Part shown: positions 26,153 to 35,224 of the stretch, in pieces
How the letters are laid out: each line of letters opens with the position of its first letter
Numbering within the stretch: the stretch's first letter is position 1
NCBI GenBank assembly: GCA_016716265.1
Contig: JADJWQ010000006.1
Span: 3,499,501-3,563,500 of the forward strand
Origin: Planctomycetota bacterium
GTDB taxonomy: Bacteria > Planctomycetota > UBA1135 > UBA2386
Direction: 5' to 3'
DNA: 64,000 nucleotides
Made by a program: the position numbers and the translations under genes
Notes under the pieces: model-generated
Databases searched by the model: none
Told to the model about the DNA's origin: nothing
What the model saw: only the letters and a program-made list of their open reading frames with translations

Positions 26153-29100
26153 TCAGCGCCTCGGTCGGGCCAGCACCGCGAGGCGCTCGATCATCAGGTT
26201 CGGTCCGGCGTCCGGCGTGGCACGGAGCACCAGTCGACCGCTGGCGCTGTCCGCGGCGTCGAACGGCAGGCGCGCCCACAGCCCGGCACCGTCGTGCGCG
26301 CCGAGGGCGTGGCCGCGCCCCTGCAGCGCGACGACGCCACGGCGACCGAGCCCGTTCGAGTCGCGCAGCAGCACGAGCAGGTCGCCGGCGGCGCCGGCCG
26401 GGCAATCGACCGCGACCACCAGCGGCGCGCCGTGCCAGAACGAGCCGTCGGCGTCGCGCCAGACCTCGCCGCGCAGCACCCGCACGCCGTAGCCCGCCCG
26501 GCTGGCGCGCAGCTCGTCGAGCTCCGGTCGCCAGGCCGCGCTACGCGAGCGCTCGACGAGGCGCGCGGCGGCGCTGACGTCGAGACACGCATCGGCGAGC
26601 TCCGCGGCGGTCGGCGGCGCCGGCGCGAGCGACGGCAGCGGTGCCAGCAGGCGGCCGAGCTCGCCGGGGTCGAGCTCGACGTCCGGCGCGAACGCTGGCG
26701 ACGCCACGTAGGCGAGGAGGCTGGCGCGGAGCTGCCGCGCCGCCGGCCGCTCCCCGAGCGCGCTCAGCAGATCCTGCCCGCAGACGAGCAGTCGACCGCG
26801 GCCGACGCGCAGCTCGAACACCTGCGCGAGGTGCCGCGGGCGGTGGAAGTCGGGCACGACCCCGACGATCGGCTCGATCGCGCGGGACAGGCCGGTCAGG
26901 TCGAAGGTCGTGGCACCCTCGGCGAGATCGGCCCATTGCCAATCGGAATGCGAGCCGGCCGGGAAGCGCGCGAGCGCCGGGTGCGCCGGGTCGCAATACA
27001 GCCCCAGCGTGCCGGGCGTGTCGGGGAACATGGCGGCGGACCAGTAGACCGACAGGAAGCGGTCGCCGAACGCGCGGTCGTTGCGCAGGCCGTGGGCGAC
27101 CAGCACGACGGCCGCCCCGCGCTCGAGCGCGTCGCGCACGGCATCGTCCCAGGCGTCACACACGACGACGCCAGGCGACACGGTGGCCGGCGACACGGTG
27201 GCCGGCGACACGGTGGCCGGCGAGCCATCCTCGCACACCCACAGGCGCCACGCATTGCGCGCGCCGAGCGCCGGTGCAGCGACCTCGAGCTCCAGCGTGC
27301 AGGGCGCAGCGATGGGCAGATCGGCGATCGGCACGCTCACCGCGCCGAGCTGCGTGATCCCGCCGGTGTGGACCGGCACCGTGGCGAGCTCGCCTCGCGC
27401 GAGCGGCTCGCCATCCGAACGCGGCCACACGCGACGGAGCGACCATTGCGCGTCCAGCGCCGCGACATCGCGCGGTCCGTAGTGCGCGAGCTCGACCCGC
27501 GCCTCGATCGAATCCCCGACATCGAAGACGCGGTGGCCGACGCGCAGCAGCGGCACGGTCGGCCCACAGAACGCGCGGAGCTCCGCTGGCGACACGATGC
27601 CCTTGTCGTCCCAGAACGCGTCGAGCAGGCCGACGAGCGCCTCGCCCTGGCCCGGGAAGTCGTTGAGCATCAGCAGCTGGAAGCCCGCGCAGTCGGGCGT
27701 GCGCAAGAGCGCCTCGATCTCGGCGCGATACTGCACCAATGCGAAGGCGCCGGACGCACGCGTGAACATCGCATTGCGATCGGCCAGGCCGAGTGCGGCC
27801 AGCCGGTCGCGCAGCACGGCGAGGCCAGCGGGGCGGAGCGGGCCGTCGAACTTCGCGAGCGCGGCGAAGTCGGGGAACGTCGGCCGCTGGCCGGTCTCGT
27901 GCGCGATCAACGGCACGTCGACCGCCTCGACACCGCGCCGGAAGTCGTGATCGGTGTGCGCGGGTCCGACGCCCCGCACCGGGCCTCCCGGCGTGCGGTG
28001 CGTGACGAAGTAGTCGTCCGCAGGGGTCAGCAGGCGCGCCGTCGAGATCGCGTAGAGCCGCCGCGGATCCCGCTCCCGCGCCGCGGTGACCATCGCGCCG
28101 AGCTCGCGATAGTCGCTGTCGGCGTGCAGCTCGTTGCCGAGCGTCAGCATGCAGAACGACGGGTGATTGCCGTAGGCGTCGAGCATGCGCGCGACCTCGC
28201 GCCGCACGAACGCGACGACCTCCGGGTCGCGGCCGAACAGGCGCGGGGGCTCTGGGCCGATCGACGTCATCCAGCCGTCGATCCACAGCGGCGTCTCCGG
28301 CTGCAGGTAGAGCCCGAGCTCGTCGGCGGCGCGGAACGCGGCGCGCGGCGGGCACCAGGAATGGAACCGCACGTGATCGAAGCCGTGCTCGCGGATCGTC
28401 CCGAGCACCCGCCGCCACGCCGCGACGTCCATCGGCGGATGGCCCGTGCGCGGGAACACGCAGCACTCGAGCGTCCCGCGCAGGAACAGCGGGCGGCCGT
28501 CGAGCGTCAGGCGCCGGCCGTCGCGCCGGAAGTCGCGGAAGCCGAACGTCTCGGCGCGCACGTCGGGCGGCGCCACGCCGCTGGCGAGCGTCGCATCGAG
28601 CCGGTAGAGCTGCGGGTCGAACTCGTCCCAGCCGAGCGCCGGCTCCGCCAGCGGCACGTCGAGCGCCACCTCGCGCTCGCCACGGTCGACCGCGATCGCG
28701 ACGTCGAGCTCGCCGACCACCGGAGCCGACGGGTCGCCGTCAGGACGGATCGCGACCCGCAGCCGGCCCGTGGCGACCCCTGGCGAGTCGTTGGTGATGC
28801 GCACGCGCAACGACACGCCACGCCGGTCCGGTGCGGTGAACACGTCGATGCCGCGCAGCGCGACCGGCGCGCGCGGCTCGAGCGTCAAGCTGCCGACCGC
28901 GCCGTTCCAGCGCGACTGGGTCTCCTCGCCGTACGCGTGACCATAGGTGCCGATCGCCACGTGTGGCCGATTGTCGATGCGCAGCGTCAGCCGGTGCGGG
29001 CCGGCGTCGAGCTGCGGCAGCAGGTGCCGGTGCTCGGCAACGAGGCTGTCGGCAGTGCCGGCCGCGACGCCGTCGACGAACGCCGTGGTCGTCCAAAGGC

Positions 29101-29518
29101 AGCGTTCCAGCACGAGCTCGAAGCGCACGCCGTGCTCGTGCGGAGGGAGCGTCACGGTGCGCTCGTACCAGGCCGGACCGATGTAGCCGTGCGGCCGCTC
29201 CAGGTGGCCCGAGCCCTGCTCGGCGGGGTCGACGCGCGTGCCGCCGATGTAGCCCCGGATGGCGCGATCCGGCGCACAGCGCGGGTCTGGATCCGACAGG
29301 CCCGCGAGGTCGGTCGTGCCGGGCAGCTCGACCGGCACGCCGGTCAGCGCCGCGGCGAACCAGCGCTCGCGCAGGCCGACGTCGGCGGGATCGAGCCGGG
29401 CGGTCCAGCGGCCGCTCACGTCGATCGGCGCCGGAGCGGGGCGCTGCGCCGCGAGCGGAACGGTCGCCAGCGCGGTGAGCGTCAGAGCACGCGCGAGATC
29501 TCGCTGCGGTCGTCGCAT
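26153..29518 (-). CDS. glycoside hydrolase family 2-like protein, exported
   Basis: 1121 residues. Leader MRRPQRDLARALTLTALATVPLAAQ; an in-frame ATG four codons upstream is an alternative. Order: sugar-binding jelly roll (VPVELPGTTDLAG, GYIGPAWYERTVTLP), immunoglobulin-like domain (RGVSLRVRITNDSPG), TIM barrel. The acid/base Glu is in MLTLGNELHADSD and the nucleophile Glu in LIAHETGQRPTF. The last 400 residues are extra beta domains with a ThuA-like segment (AAVVLVAHGLRND). It should cleave beta-glycosides in the periplasm. A threefold SPATV repeat interrupts the region near residue 770. Confidence 0.85.
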   Translation of the reverse strand: MRRPQRDLARALTLTALATVPLAAQRPAPAPIDVSGRWTARLDPADVGLRERWFAAALTGVPVELPGTTDLAGLSDPDPRCAPDRAIRGYIGGTRVDPAEQGSGHLERPHGYIGPAWYERTVTLPPHEHGVRFELVLERCLWTTTAFVDGVAAGTADSLVAEHRHLLPQLDAGPHRLTLRIDNRPHVAIGTYGHAYGEETQSRWNGAVGSLTLEPRAPVALRGIDVFTAPDRRGVSLRVRITNDSPGVATGRLRVAIRPDGDPSAPVVGELDVAIAVDRGEREVALDVPLAEPALGWDEFDPQLYRLDATLASGVAPPDVRAETFGFRDFRRDGRRLTLDGRPLFLRGTLECCVFPRTGHPPMDVAAWRRVLGTIREHGFDHVRFHSWCPPRAAFRAADELGLYLQPETPLWIDGWMTSIGPEPPRLFGRDPEVVAFVRREVARMLDAYGNHPSFCMLTLGNELHADSDYRELGAMVTAARERDPRRLYAISTARLLTPADDYFVTHRTPGGPVRGVGPAHTDHDFRRGVEAVDVPLIAHETGQRPTFPDFAALAKFDGPLRPAGLAVLRDRLAALGLADRNAMFTRASGAFALVQYRAEIEALLRTPDCAGFQLLMLNDFPGQGEALVGLLDAFWDDKGIVSPAELRAFCGPTVPLLRVGHRVFDVGDSIEARVELAHYGPRDVAALDAQWSLRRVWPRSDGEPLARGELATVPVHTGGITQLGAVSVPIADLPIAAPCTLELEVAAPALGARNAWRLWVCEDGSPATVSPATVSPATVSPGVVVCDAWDDAVRDALERGAAVVLVAHGLRNDRAFGDRFLSVYWSAAMFPDTPGTLGLYCDPAHPALARFPAGSHSDWQWADLAEGATTFDLTGLSRAIEPIVGVVPDFHRPRHLAQVFELRVGRGRLLVCGQDLLSALGERPAARQLRASLLAYVASPAFAPDVELDPGELGRLLAPLPSLAPAPPTAAELADACLDVSAAARLVERSRSAAWRPELDELRASRAGYGVRVLRGEVWRDADGSFWHGAPLVVAVDCPAGAAGDLLVLLRDSNGLGRRGVVALQGRGHALGAHDGAGLWARLPFDAADSASGRLVLRATPDAGPNLMIERLAVLARPRR
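27181..27225. repeat. three in-frame 15-bp tandem units in GH2 gene
   Basis: Units cggtggccggcgaca twice, then cggtggccggcgagc, encoding consecutive SPATV units on the minus strand. A partial unit precedes them. The frame is preserved, and the repeat sits in a linker between beta domains. Confidence 0.88.
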
Positions 29519-29561
29519 GGCGACGCGCATCGTATTCGCACTGCGCGCCGGGGCCTCGGGA

Positions 29562-31400
29562 TCAATCCGCAGCCTCGGGCGTGACGTCGATCGCGACCGC
29601 CGGACCGGCGCCCTCGGGCTCGCGGATGCTCTCGACCATGTCACGGGCACGCGCCGATGGCGGCGCACACAGCGGCGTCAGCGCGAGGGTCACCGTGAGG
29701 TTGACCAGCATGCCGACCACGCCGATCCCCTGCGGTCCGATGCCGAAGCACCACCGGTCGAACGCGCCGGACTTCACGCCGACGATGTAGGTCGCCGTGA
29801 AGCCGATGCCGGCGATCATCCCGGCGATGGCCGGCACGGCGCCGACCCGCCGGCTGAAGATGCCGAGCAGCAGCGCCGGGAAGAAGCTCGACGCCGCGAG
29901 TCCGAACGCGAACGCGACGACCTCGCTGACGAAGCCCGGCGGGAAGATGCCGAACAACCCGGCGACGATCACGGCGAGCCCGATCACGACGCGGCCGACG
30001 AGCAGCCGCTGCGCCTCGCTCGCGCGCGGATCGATCAGGTGGTAGTAGAGGTCGTGGGCGACACTCGACGAGATCACCAGCAGCAATCCCGATGCGGTCG
30101 ACAATGCTGCGGCGAGACCGCCAGCGGCGACCAATGCGATGATCCACGCCGCGAGCCCGGCCATCTCGGGGGTCGCGAGCACGATGATGTCGGGGTCCGG
30201 GCCGGCGAGCTTCGCGGCGCGCAGCACCGCGCGGCCGTCGCGCCCCTCGTCGCCGACCGTGTCGAGCCAGCGCTGGTGCTCGAGGCGGATGGCGGCGAAG
30301 TCCGCGGCCGGCATCGTGCCCGACCGGAACAGCTCGGTGTCCTCCGCGAGCGCGCCGCCGCGGTACTCGACGATGCCGTCGCCGTCGTCGAGCCACGCGA
30401 TCAGGCCGGTGCGCTCCCACGAGTGGAACCACGCCGGCAGCTCGTTGGCGGTGCGACCGTCGAGGCTCTCGATCATGTAGTAGCGCGCGAACGCGGCGGT
30501 CGCCGGGGCCGTCAGGTACAGCAGCGAGATGAACAGCAGCGCCCAGAAGCCCGACCACCGCGCGGCCGCGACCGTGCGGACCGTGTAGAAGCGCACGATC
30601 ACGTGCGGCAGCCCGGCGGTCCCGAGCATCAGCGCGAGCGCCGTGCAGAACACGTTCAGCTGGTCCCACTGGCCGGTGAACGGCTCGGTGTACGGCGCGA
30701 AGCCGAGGTCGCGCTGCACGGCGTCGAGCTTCGCGAGCAATGCGACGCCGCTGTCGCGCAGCTCGGAGCCGAGGCCGACCTGCGGCACTGGCTCGCCGGT
30801 CAGCCGGATGCTGATCGCGATCGCGGGCACCAGGAACGCGGTGATCAGCACCCAGTACTGGACCACCTGCGTCCACGTGATCCCCTTCATCCCGCCGAGC
30901 GTCGCGTAGACGAACACGATCGCCATGCCGATCACGACACCGACGTCGATGTCGACCTCGAGGAAGCGGGAGAACACGATGCCGACGCCGCGCATCTGGC
31001 CGGCGACGTAGGTGAAGCTGATGAACAGCGCGCACAGCACGGCGACGACGCGCGCGACCTTCGATTCGAAGCGGTCCCCGACGAAGTCCGGCACCGTGTA
31101 GTGGCCGAACTTGCGCAGGTACGGCGCCAGCAGCAGCGCGAGCAGCACGTAGCCGCCGGTCCAGCCCATCAGGTAGACGCCGCCGGCGTAGCCCATCATC
31201 GAGATGAGCCCGGCCATCGAGATGAACGACGCGGCGCTCATCCAGTCCGCGGCGGTCGCCATGCCGTTCGCGGCGGCCGGCACGCCGCGGCCGGCGACGT
31301 AGAAGCCCTTGGTGTCGCGCACCCGCGACCACCACGCGATGCCGAGGTAGAGCGCGAACGTCACACCGACGATCACGAACGTCCAGGTCTGGATGCTCAC
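29562..31400 (-). CDS. sodium:solute symporter, large subunit (acetate/VC_2705 type)
   Basis: 612 residues starting at GTG. Multiple membrane helices; family signatures are GRGVPAAANGMATAADWMSAASFISMAGL and GLPHVIVRFYTVR. A long soluble loop between RYYMIES and the ALVAAGGLAAALSTASGLLL helix is typical of the subtype that works with a DUF4212 small subunit. It would couple Na+ entry to uptake of a small carboxylate; the exact solute is not readable. The GTG overlaps the TGA of the DUF4212 gene (GTGA), which supports this start and tight coupling. Confidence 0.9.
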   Translation of the reverse strand: MSIQTWTFVIVGVTFALYLGIAWWSRVRDTKGFYVAGRGVPAAANGMATAADWMSAASFISMAGLISMMGYAGGVYLMGWTGGYVLLALLLAPYLRKFGHYTVPDFVGDRFESKVARVVAVLCALFISFTYVAGQMRGVGIVFSRFLEVDIDVGVVIGMAIVFVYATLGGMKGITWTQVVQYWVLITAFLVPAIAISIRLTGEPVPQVGLGSELRDSGVALLAKLDAVQRDLGFAPYTEPFTGQWDQLNVFCTALALMLGTAGLPHVIVRFYTVRTVAAARWSGFWALLFISLLYLTAPATAAFARYYMIESLDGRTANELPAWFHSWERTGLIAWLDDGDGIVEYRGGALAEDTELFRSGTMPAADFAAIRLEHQRWLDTVGDEGRDGRAVLRAAKLAGPDPDIIVLATPEMAGLAAWIIALVAAGGLAAALSTASGLLLVISSSVAHDLYYHLIDPRASEAQRLLVGRVVIGLAVIVAGLFGIFPPGFVSEVVAFAFGLAASSFFPALLLGIFSRRVGAVPAIAGMIAGIGFTATYIVGVKSGAFDRWCFGIGPQGIGVVGMLVNLTVTLALTPLCAPPSARARDMVESIREPEGAGPAVAIDVTPEAAD

Positions 31401-31750
31401 CGGCGTGGGCCCTCCGCGCGGATCCTCTCGAGCTCGCGATGGTGACGGCGATCGAGCCGCGCCATGCCGACCGCGTAGACCAGCAGCAGCAGCACGAAGG
31501 TCAGGATGCTGCCCTGCTGGGCGAACCAGAACCCGAGCGGGCAGCCGCCGAGCGACCAGCGGTTCAGCCGCTCGGCGAGCAGCACGCCGCAGCCGAGCCC
31601 GACGCCGGCCCAGATCAGCAGCAGGACCGCGACGAACCGCACGTTGGCGCGCCAATAGCGGTCGATCGCGGCGACGATGCGCGGGTCGTGCACGTCGGGC
31701 GCGGGTGGCACCCCGGGTTGCCCGCGCCCGGAGGCGTCCTGGTCGGTCAA
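31397..31750 (-). CDS. DUF4212 small subunit of sodium/substrate symporter
   Basis: 117 residues. YWRANVRFVAVLLLIWAGVG opens the first of two membrane helices; LGFWFAQQGSILTFVLLLLVY forms the second and carries the conserved GFWFAQQGS motif. The end RLDRRHHRELERI is charged and cytoplasmic. Members always sit directly before an SSS-family large subunit, as here with a 4-base overlap. Promoter is not evident. Confidence 0.9.
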   Translation of the reverse strand: MTDQDASGRGQPGVPPAPDVHDPRIVAAIDRYWRANVRFVAVLLLIWAGVGLGCGVLLAERLNRWSLGGCPLGFWFAQQGSILTFVLLLLVYAVGMARLDRRHHRELERIRAEGPRR

Positions 31751-31772
31751 TGCGGCACCCTCCTGCGTCGGG

Positions 31773-32969
31773 TCACTTCGCGGCGAGCGCGCCGGCGATC
31801 AGCTCCTTCAGCTTCGCGTGCGACTCCTCGCCGGCGCCGACGACGTGCCCGACGACGTTGCCGTCGCGGCCGACCACGAACAGCGTCGGGATGCCGGTCA
31901 CGCCGAACGTCTCGGACATCACCTGCTGCTCGACCAGCACGACCGGGTAGCGGATGCCGAAGTGGGTCGCGAAGTCACGGTTGATGCGCAGCTCCTCGTC
32001 GCGCTCGAGCCCGGAACGGCGCTCGCCCTTGCCGGCCTCGGAGAAGTCGTTGCCGTAGCCGTAGAAGCGCGTGATCGCCACCACCTGCAGGTCGCCCTCG
32101 TGCTCGGCCTGCATGGCGACGAGGTCCGGGATCACCGAGCGGCAGGGACCGCACCAGGTCGCCGTGAAGTCGAGCAGCACCACCTTGCCCTTCAGGTCGG
32201 CGAGCCGGAACGACTCCGGCCCCTGCGCGACGGCCAGCACGTCGAATTGCGGGGCGGCATTGCCGGTCAACGACTCCCGGATCGTGGTGGCATTGCGCGC
32301 ACGGTCGGTCGCGCCAGGATCCGCATTGCCCGGCCGGATCAGGCGCATAGGGATCGCGGGGCGGACCACGGCTCCCGCGCCGCGCGCTTCCGGTGCAGGC
32401 GAAGCTGCGGGTGCGGCATACAATGCCGCGAGCACCTGATCGCGGTCGGCGTCGGTCAGTCCGGCTGCGCACAATCCGCGCGCGACACCGACGCGAAAGC
32501 TCGCGAGCGCGGCAGGCTCGAGCTTCTCCGCGGTCCGCGGCAGGATCCGCACCAGCATTCCGGCGTCCGGATACAGCCGCGCACAGCTCTCGGCCCGCCG
32601 CGCGAGCAGCGCGGGCTCGGTGTCGGGCGCGCCGGTGGCGAGCACGCCGAGGTAGACGCGACCGCACATCGCAGCGTGCTCGGCGAACGGCACGGTGTCG
32701 TGCGTCGCGAGGAAGCCGTCGAGCACGGCCGCAGCGCCCGCGATATCCCGCTGCAGGTACCGGTCGAGCGCGGGCAGGTAGCCGTAGACGCCGAGGTCCT
32801 CACCGGGGTGGCGCGCCAGGAACTCGCGCAGCCGGTCGCGCTGGGCCTCGCCGATCACGGTGCCCTCGGGACGGGCGAACAGCCCCTCGACCTCCCGCGC
32901 CAGCGGATCCTGGGCGAGCGCCGACGCGGCGACGGAGAGCACACACAACACGCGGAGGAACGCCGACAT
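31773..32969 (-). CDS. exported TlpA-like thioredoxin-fold protein
   Basis: 398 residues. Signal peptide MSAFLRVLCVLSVAASALAQ. Residues 20-215 are helical and TPR-like (VFAEHAAMCGRVYLGVLATG type helices). The thioredoxin domain starts near residue 240: APQFDVLAVAQG, KGKVVLLDFTATWCGPC (redox pair CGPC) and GVTGIPTLFVVGRDGNVV with the cis-proline. It is probably a periplasmic disulfide reductase. 22 bp separate its stop from the DUF4212 start, with the same strand order, so read-through is possible. Confidence 0.86.
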   Translation of the reverse strand: MSAFLRVLCVLSVAASALAQDPLAREVEGLFARPEGTVIGEAQRDRLREFLARHPGEDLGVYGYLPALDRYLQRDIAGAAAVLDGFLATHDTVPFAEHAAMCGRVYLGVLATGAPDTEPALLARRAESCARLYPDAGMLVRILPRTAEKLEPAALASFRVGVARGLCAAGLTDADRDQVLAALYAAPAASPAPEARGAGAVVRPAIPMRLIRPGNADPGATDRARNATTIRESLTGNAAPQFDVLAVAQGPESFRLADLKGKVVLLDFTATWCGPCRSVIPDLVAMQAEHEGDLQVVAITRFYGYGNDFSEAGKGERRSGLERDEELRINRDFATHFGIRYPVVLVEQQVMSETFGVTGIPTLFVVGRDGNVVGHVVGAGEESHAKLKELIAGALAAK

Positions 32970-33023
32970 GCCGGCATTCTGGGCGGAGCCGGCGGGCGGC
33001 GACAACGCGCGCACCGCGATTCG

Positions 33024-33989
33024 TCAAGCTCGTGACAGTCCGCCGGCCCCGCCGTCGACGCCGGCCGCCGCCGGCCGGCGCGCCGCGCGCCAGCCGTCGC
33101 GGAACGCCGCGTAGTAGCCGGGCAGGAAGCCGAGCCGCCCCGACGCGAGCACGCCGAGCGCCGGCTTCGCGACCAGCGCGACCAGCGCGAAGCGCAGCCG
33201 CTCGAACGGTCCGAACCACTTGCGCGCGTAGAGCGCCTTGCCGCGCGTGATCCAGCGGAGCTGCCGCTCGCGCAGGCCGAGCAGGCGCGGGCCGGCATCG
33301 TCGCGCTGGCTGCCGCCCTCGGCGTGCACGACCTCGGCGCGCACGTCGACCAGCACACGACGGCCGCGCGCGCGCACCTGACGACCGAGATCGACGTCCT
33401 CGACGTAGAGGAAGTAGCGCGGGTCGAAACGCAGCCCGGCGCGCAGCAGGTCGGTCGCGACGAGGCAGCACGCGCCGCTGACGAAGTCGCAGGCGTGGAC
33501 CGCGGTGTCGGCCGGTGCCGCGACGTGCATGCGCGCGAGGCTCGCGCGGCGCTCGCGCCCGGACTCGAACCACACCCCGCCGGCGGCGTCCAGCACGCGT
33601 GGGCCAACCAGGCCGGCGTCGGGATGCTCGCGCGCGGTGCGCACGAGCCGCTCGAGGAAGCCCGGCCGCGGCCGGCAGTCGGGATTCCACAGCAGCACGA
33701 AGTCCGGGGCGTCGCCGGCGACCAGCAGCGCGTCGATCGCCAGGTTGACGCCGGCGCCGAAGCCGTCGTTGCGCGGCGCCCGCAGCACGCGCACCAGGGC
33801 GTGCGGCGCGGCCCCGAGCTCGTGGCCCGGCTCGACCGAGTTGTCGACCACGACGACCGGCAGCTCCGGCTGCTGTCCGGCCAATGCCACGAGCGAGGCG
33901 CGCGTCGCGGCGGGATCGCGGTGGTGCACGACGATCGCGCACGCCGACCGCGCCGCGCTCAGCGCCTCGGCAGCCGGTCCCGCAACCAT
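33024..33989 (-). CDS. glycosyltransferase family 2
   Basis: 321 residues. CAIVVHHRDPAATRASLVAL, VVVVDNSVE and LLWNPDCRPRPGFLERLV (the NPD in place of DXD) mark a rhamnosyltransferase-like GT2. FVSGACCLVATDLL and YFLYVEDVDLGRQVRARG carry the ED(V/A)D motif. A basic helical tail follows, without a clear membrane helix. The start ATG (MVAGPAAEAL) overlaps the end of the HAD gene by 31 bp; a later start would remove the first strand. It likely extends cell-surface glycans. Confidence 0.85.
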   Translation of the reverse strand: MVAGPAAEALSAARSACAIVVHHRDPAATRASLVALAGQQPELPVVVVDNSVEPGHELGAAPHALVRVLRAPRNDGFGAGVNLAIDALLVAGDAPDFVLLWNPDCRPRPGFLERLVRTAREHPDAGLVGPRVLDAAGGVWFESGRERRASLARMHVAAPADTAVHACDFVSGACCLVATDLLRAGLRFDPRYFLYVEDVDLGRQVRARGRRVLVDVRAEVVHAEGGSQRDDAGPRLLGLRERQLRWITRGKALYARKWFGPFERLRFALVALVAKPALGVLASGRLGFLPGYYAAFRDGWRAARRPAAAGVDGGAGGLSRA

Positions 33990-34621
33990 GCGGCGAAGTC
34001 CTCCACGCGCGGGAACAGCTCGTCGGGGCCCTCCGCGCGCAGGCGATCGACGTCGGTGGTCGACGCCCAGCCGGCGGCGAGCGCGACGACACCGGTCGCG
34101 CGCGCCGCGCGCACGTCCGCGGGCATGTCGCCGAGGTGCGCGAGCTCGCCGGGCGCGAGGTCCCAGTCGGCGAGCAGCGCGCGCAGTCGATCGCGCTTGA
34201 CGCAGCCGCCGGTGCCGCCCGGCTCGACGCGCTCGACGAAGCGCGCGAGGCCGAGCGCGCGCAGCGTGTGGGCGGCGCTGCGCGCACCCTTGCCGGTGAC
34301 CACCGCGATCCGCAGGCCGGCTGCCGCGACCCGGTCGAGCAGCTCGGGCACGCCCGCGAACGGCCCGGCGACGCGCGCGGCGAGCAGCGCGCCGTAGCGC
34401 GCGTGCCACAGCTCCTCGACCGCTGGGTCGCGGCGGCCGCACAGGCGTTCCAGGATGCCCTCCTCGGTCGCCCCGAAGCCGGCGAGCACGGTGTCGACGT
34501 CGGGCCGGCTGCCGAACAACTCGCCGAGCACGTCCTGGAACGACGCCACGCAGACGTCGAGCGTGTCGGCGAGCGTGCCGTCCAGGTCGAGGCTCAGCGC
34601 GCGCAATCGCAGGGTCGTCAT
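33959..34621 (-). CDS. HAD-superfamily phosphatase (phosphoglycolate phosphatase-like)
   Basis: 220 residues. Motif I ALSLDLDGTLADT (nucleophile and acid Asp), motif II AVVTGKGARS, motif III CVKRDRLRAL and motif IV LAHLGDMPADVRAA. Cap domain is helical (C1 type). Typical of Gph/PGMB-like members that dephosphorylate small sugar phosphates or glycolate phosphate. The start codon lies inside a fivefold 14-bp repeat, so the 5' end has been remodelled. Overlaps the GT2 start. Confidence 0.87.
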   Translation of the reverse strand: MTTLRLRALSLDLDGTLADTLDVCVASFQDVLGELFGSRPDVDTVLAGFGATEEGILERLCGRRDPAVEELWHARYGALLAARVAGPFAGVPELLDRVAAAGLRIAVVTGKGARSAAHTLRALGLARFVERVEPGGTGGCVKRDRLRALLADWDLAPGELAHLGDMPADVRAARATGVVALAAGWASTTDVDRLRAEGPDELFPRVEDFAAWLRDRLPRR

Positions 34622-34678
34622 CGCAGGATCGTCATCGCAGGGTCGTCACGGCAGGGTCGTCACGGCAGGGTCGTGATG
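34609..34678. repeat. five tandem 14-bp units spanning the HAD start codon
   Basis: Units gcagggtcgtcatc, gcaggatcgtcatc, gcagggtcgtcacg twice and gcagggtcgtgatg. On the minus strand two units contain an ATG, 14 bases apart and therefore in different frames. The array fills most of the gap to the Nudix gene. Confidence 0.88.
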
Positions 34679-34684
34679 GAGTCG

Positions 34685-35197
34685 TCACGCCAGCTCCGCG
34701 AGCCAGCCGGGGTCCCAAGCGAACTTGCCGACCGCGCTGCCCGCCGGCTCGGCCAGCAGCGCGTCGAGCGGCGCAGGCAGCCAGTCGACGATCGCCATCC
34801 GCGGCAGCTCGCCGACCGCGGCGAAGCGCAGCTCGAGCGCCTCGCCGTCGCGCGCGTGCAATTCGCCACCGATGGCGCGCGCCTCGAACAGCAGCGACAC
34901 GTAGCTGGCGAGATCGCCGTTCGGGTAGCGCACCTCCGGCGTGTGGAAGACCGCCAGCACCCGCGCGGGCACGCAGCGCAGACCGGTCTCCTCCCACAGC
35001 TCCCGCACCAGCGTGCGCGCCGGCGCCTCGGCCGGCTCGCAGATCCCCGACGGCAGGCTCCACTCGCCGGTGTCCGCCCGGCGCATCACGAGGACGCGGG
35101 ACGCCTCGTCGCGCACCACCGCCGACACCGCCGGCATCGTCACGAGACCGTGGCCGTGGCTCGCGCGGATCGCGCGCAGGAAGTCGGGCATCGGCAT
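34685..35197 (-). CDS. Nudix hydrolase
   Basis: 170 residues. VSAVVRDEASRVLVMRRAD, then GEWSLPSGICEPAEAPARTLVRELWEETGL with a complete Nudix box. RRADTGEWSLPSG resembles ADP-ribose or nucleotide-sugar type members. LARPFFEARAIGG-like beta strand (SLLFEARAIGGELH) follows. Predicted cytosolic. TAGCAT box 11 bp upstream. A 14-bp minisatellite separates it from the HAD gene. Confidence 0.87.
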   Translation of the reverse strand: MPMPDFLRAIRASHGHGLVTMPAVSAVVRDEASRVLVMRRADTGEWSLPSGICEPAEAPARTLVRELWEETGLRCVPARVLAVFHTPEVRYPNGDLASYVSLLFEARAIGGELHARDGEALELRFAAVGELPRMAIVDWLPAPLDALLAEPAGSAVGKFAWDPGWLAELA

Positions 35198-35208
35198 GGA
35201 GCCCGCGG

Positions 35209-35214
35209 ATGCTA
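35209..35214 (-). promoter_or_regulatory. -10-like box TAGCAT
   Basis: Minus-strand context GGTAGCATCC, 11 bp before the Nudix ATG at 35197; the short spacing implies a very short leader. Confidence 0.4.
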
Positions 35215-35224
35215 CCAGACCCGC

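Noticed and set aside
25034..29584. Very long open frame antisense to the FG-GAP and GH2 genes
   Set aside because: It is Arg/His/Asp-rich, has no motif or start signal, and mirrors the codon bias of real genes on the other strand. Similar long antisense frames over 50.1-54.9 kb were rejected for the same reason.
34609..34678. CRISPR array
   Set aside because: Units are contiguous 14-bp copies without spacers. The other 15-bp arrays likewise have no spacers, and no cas genes are present.
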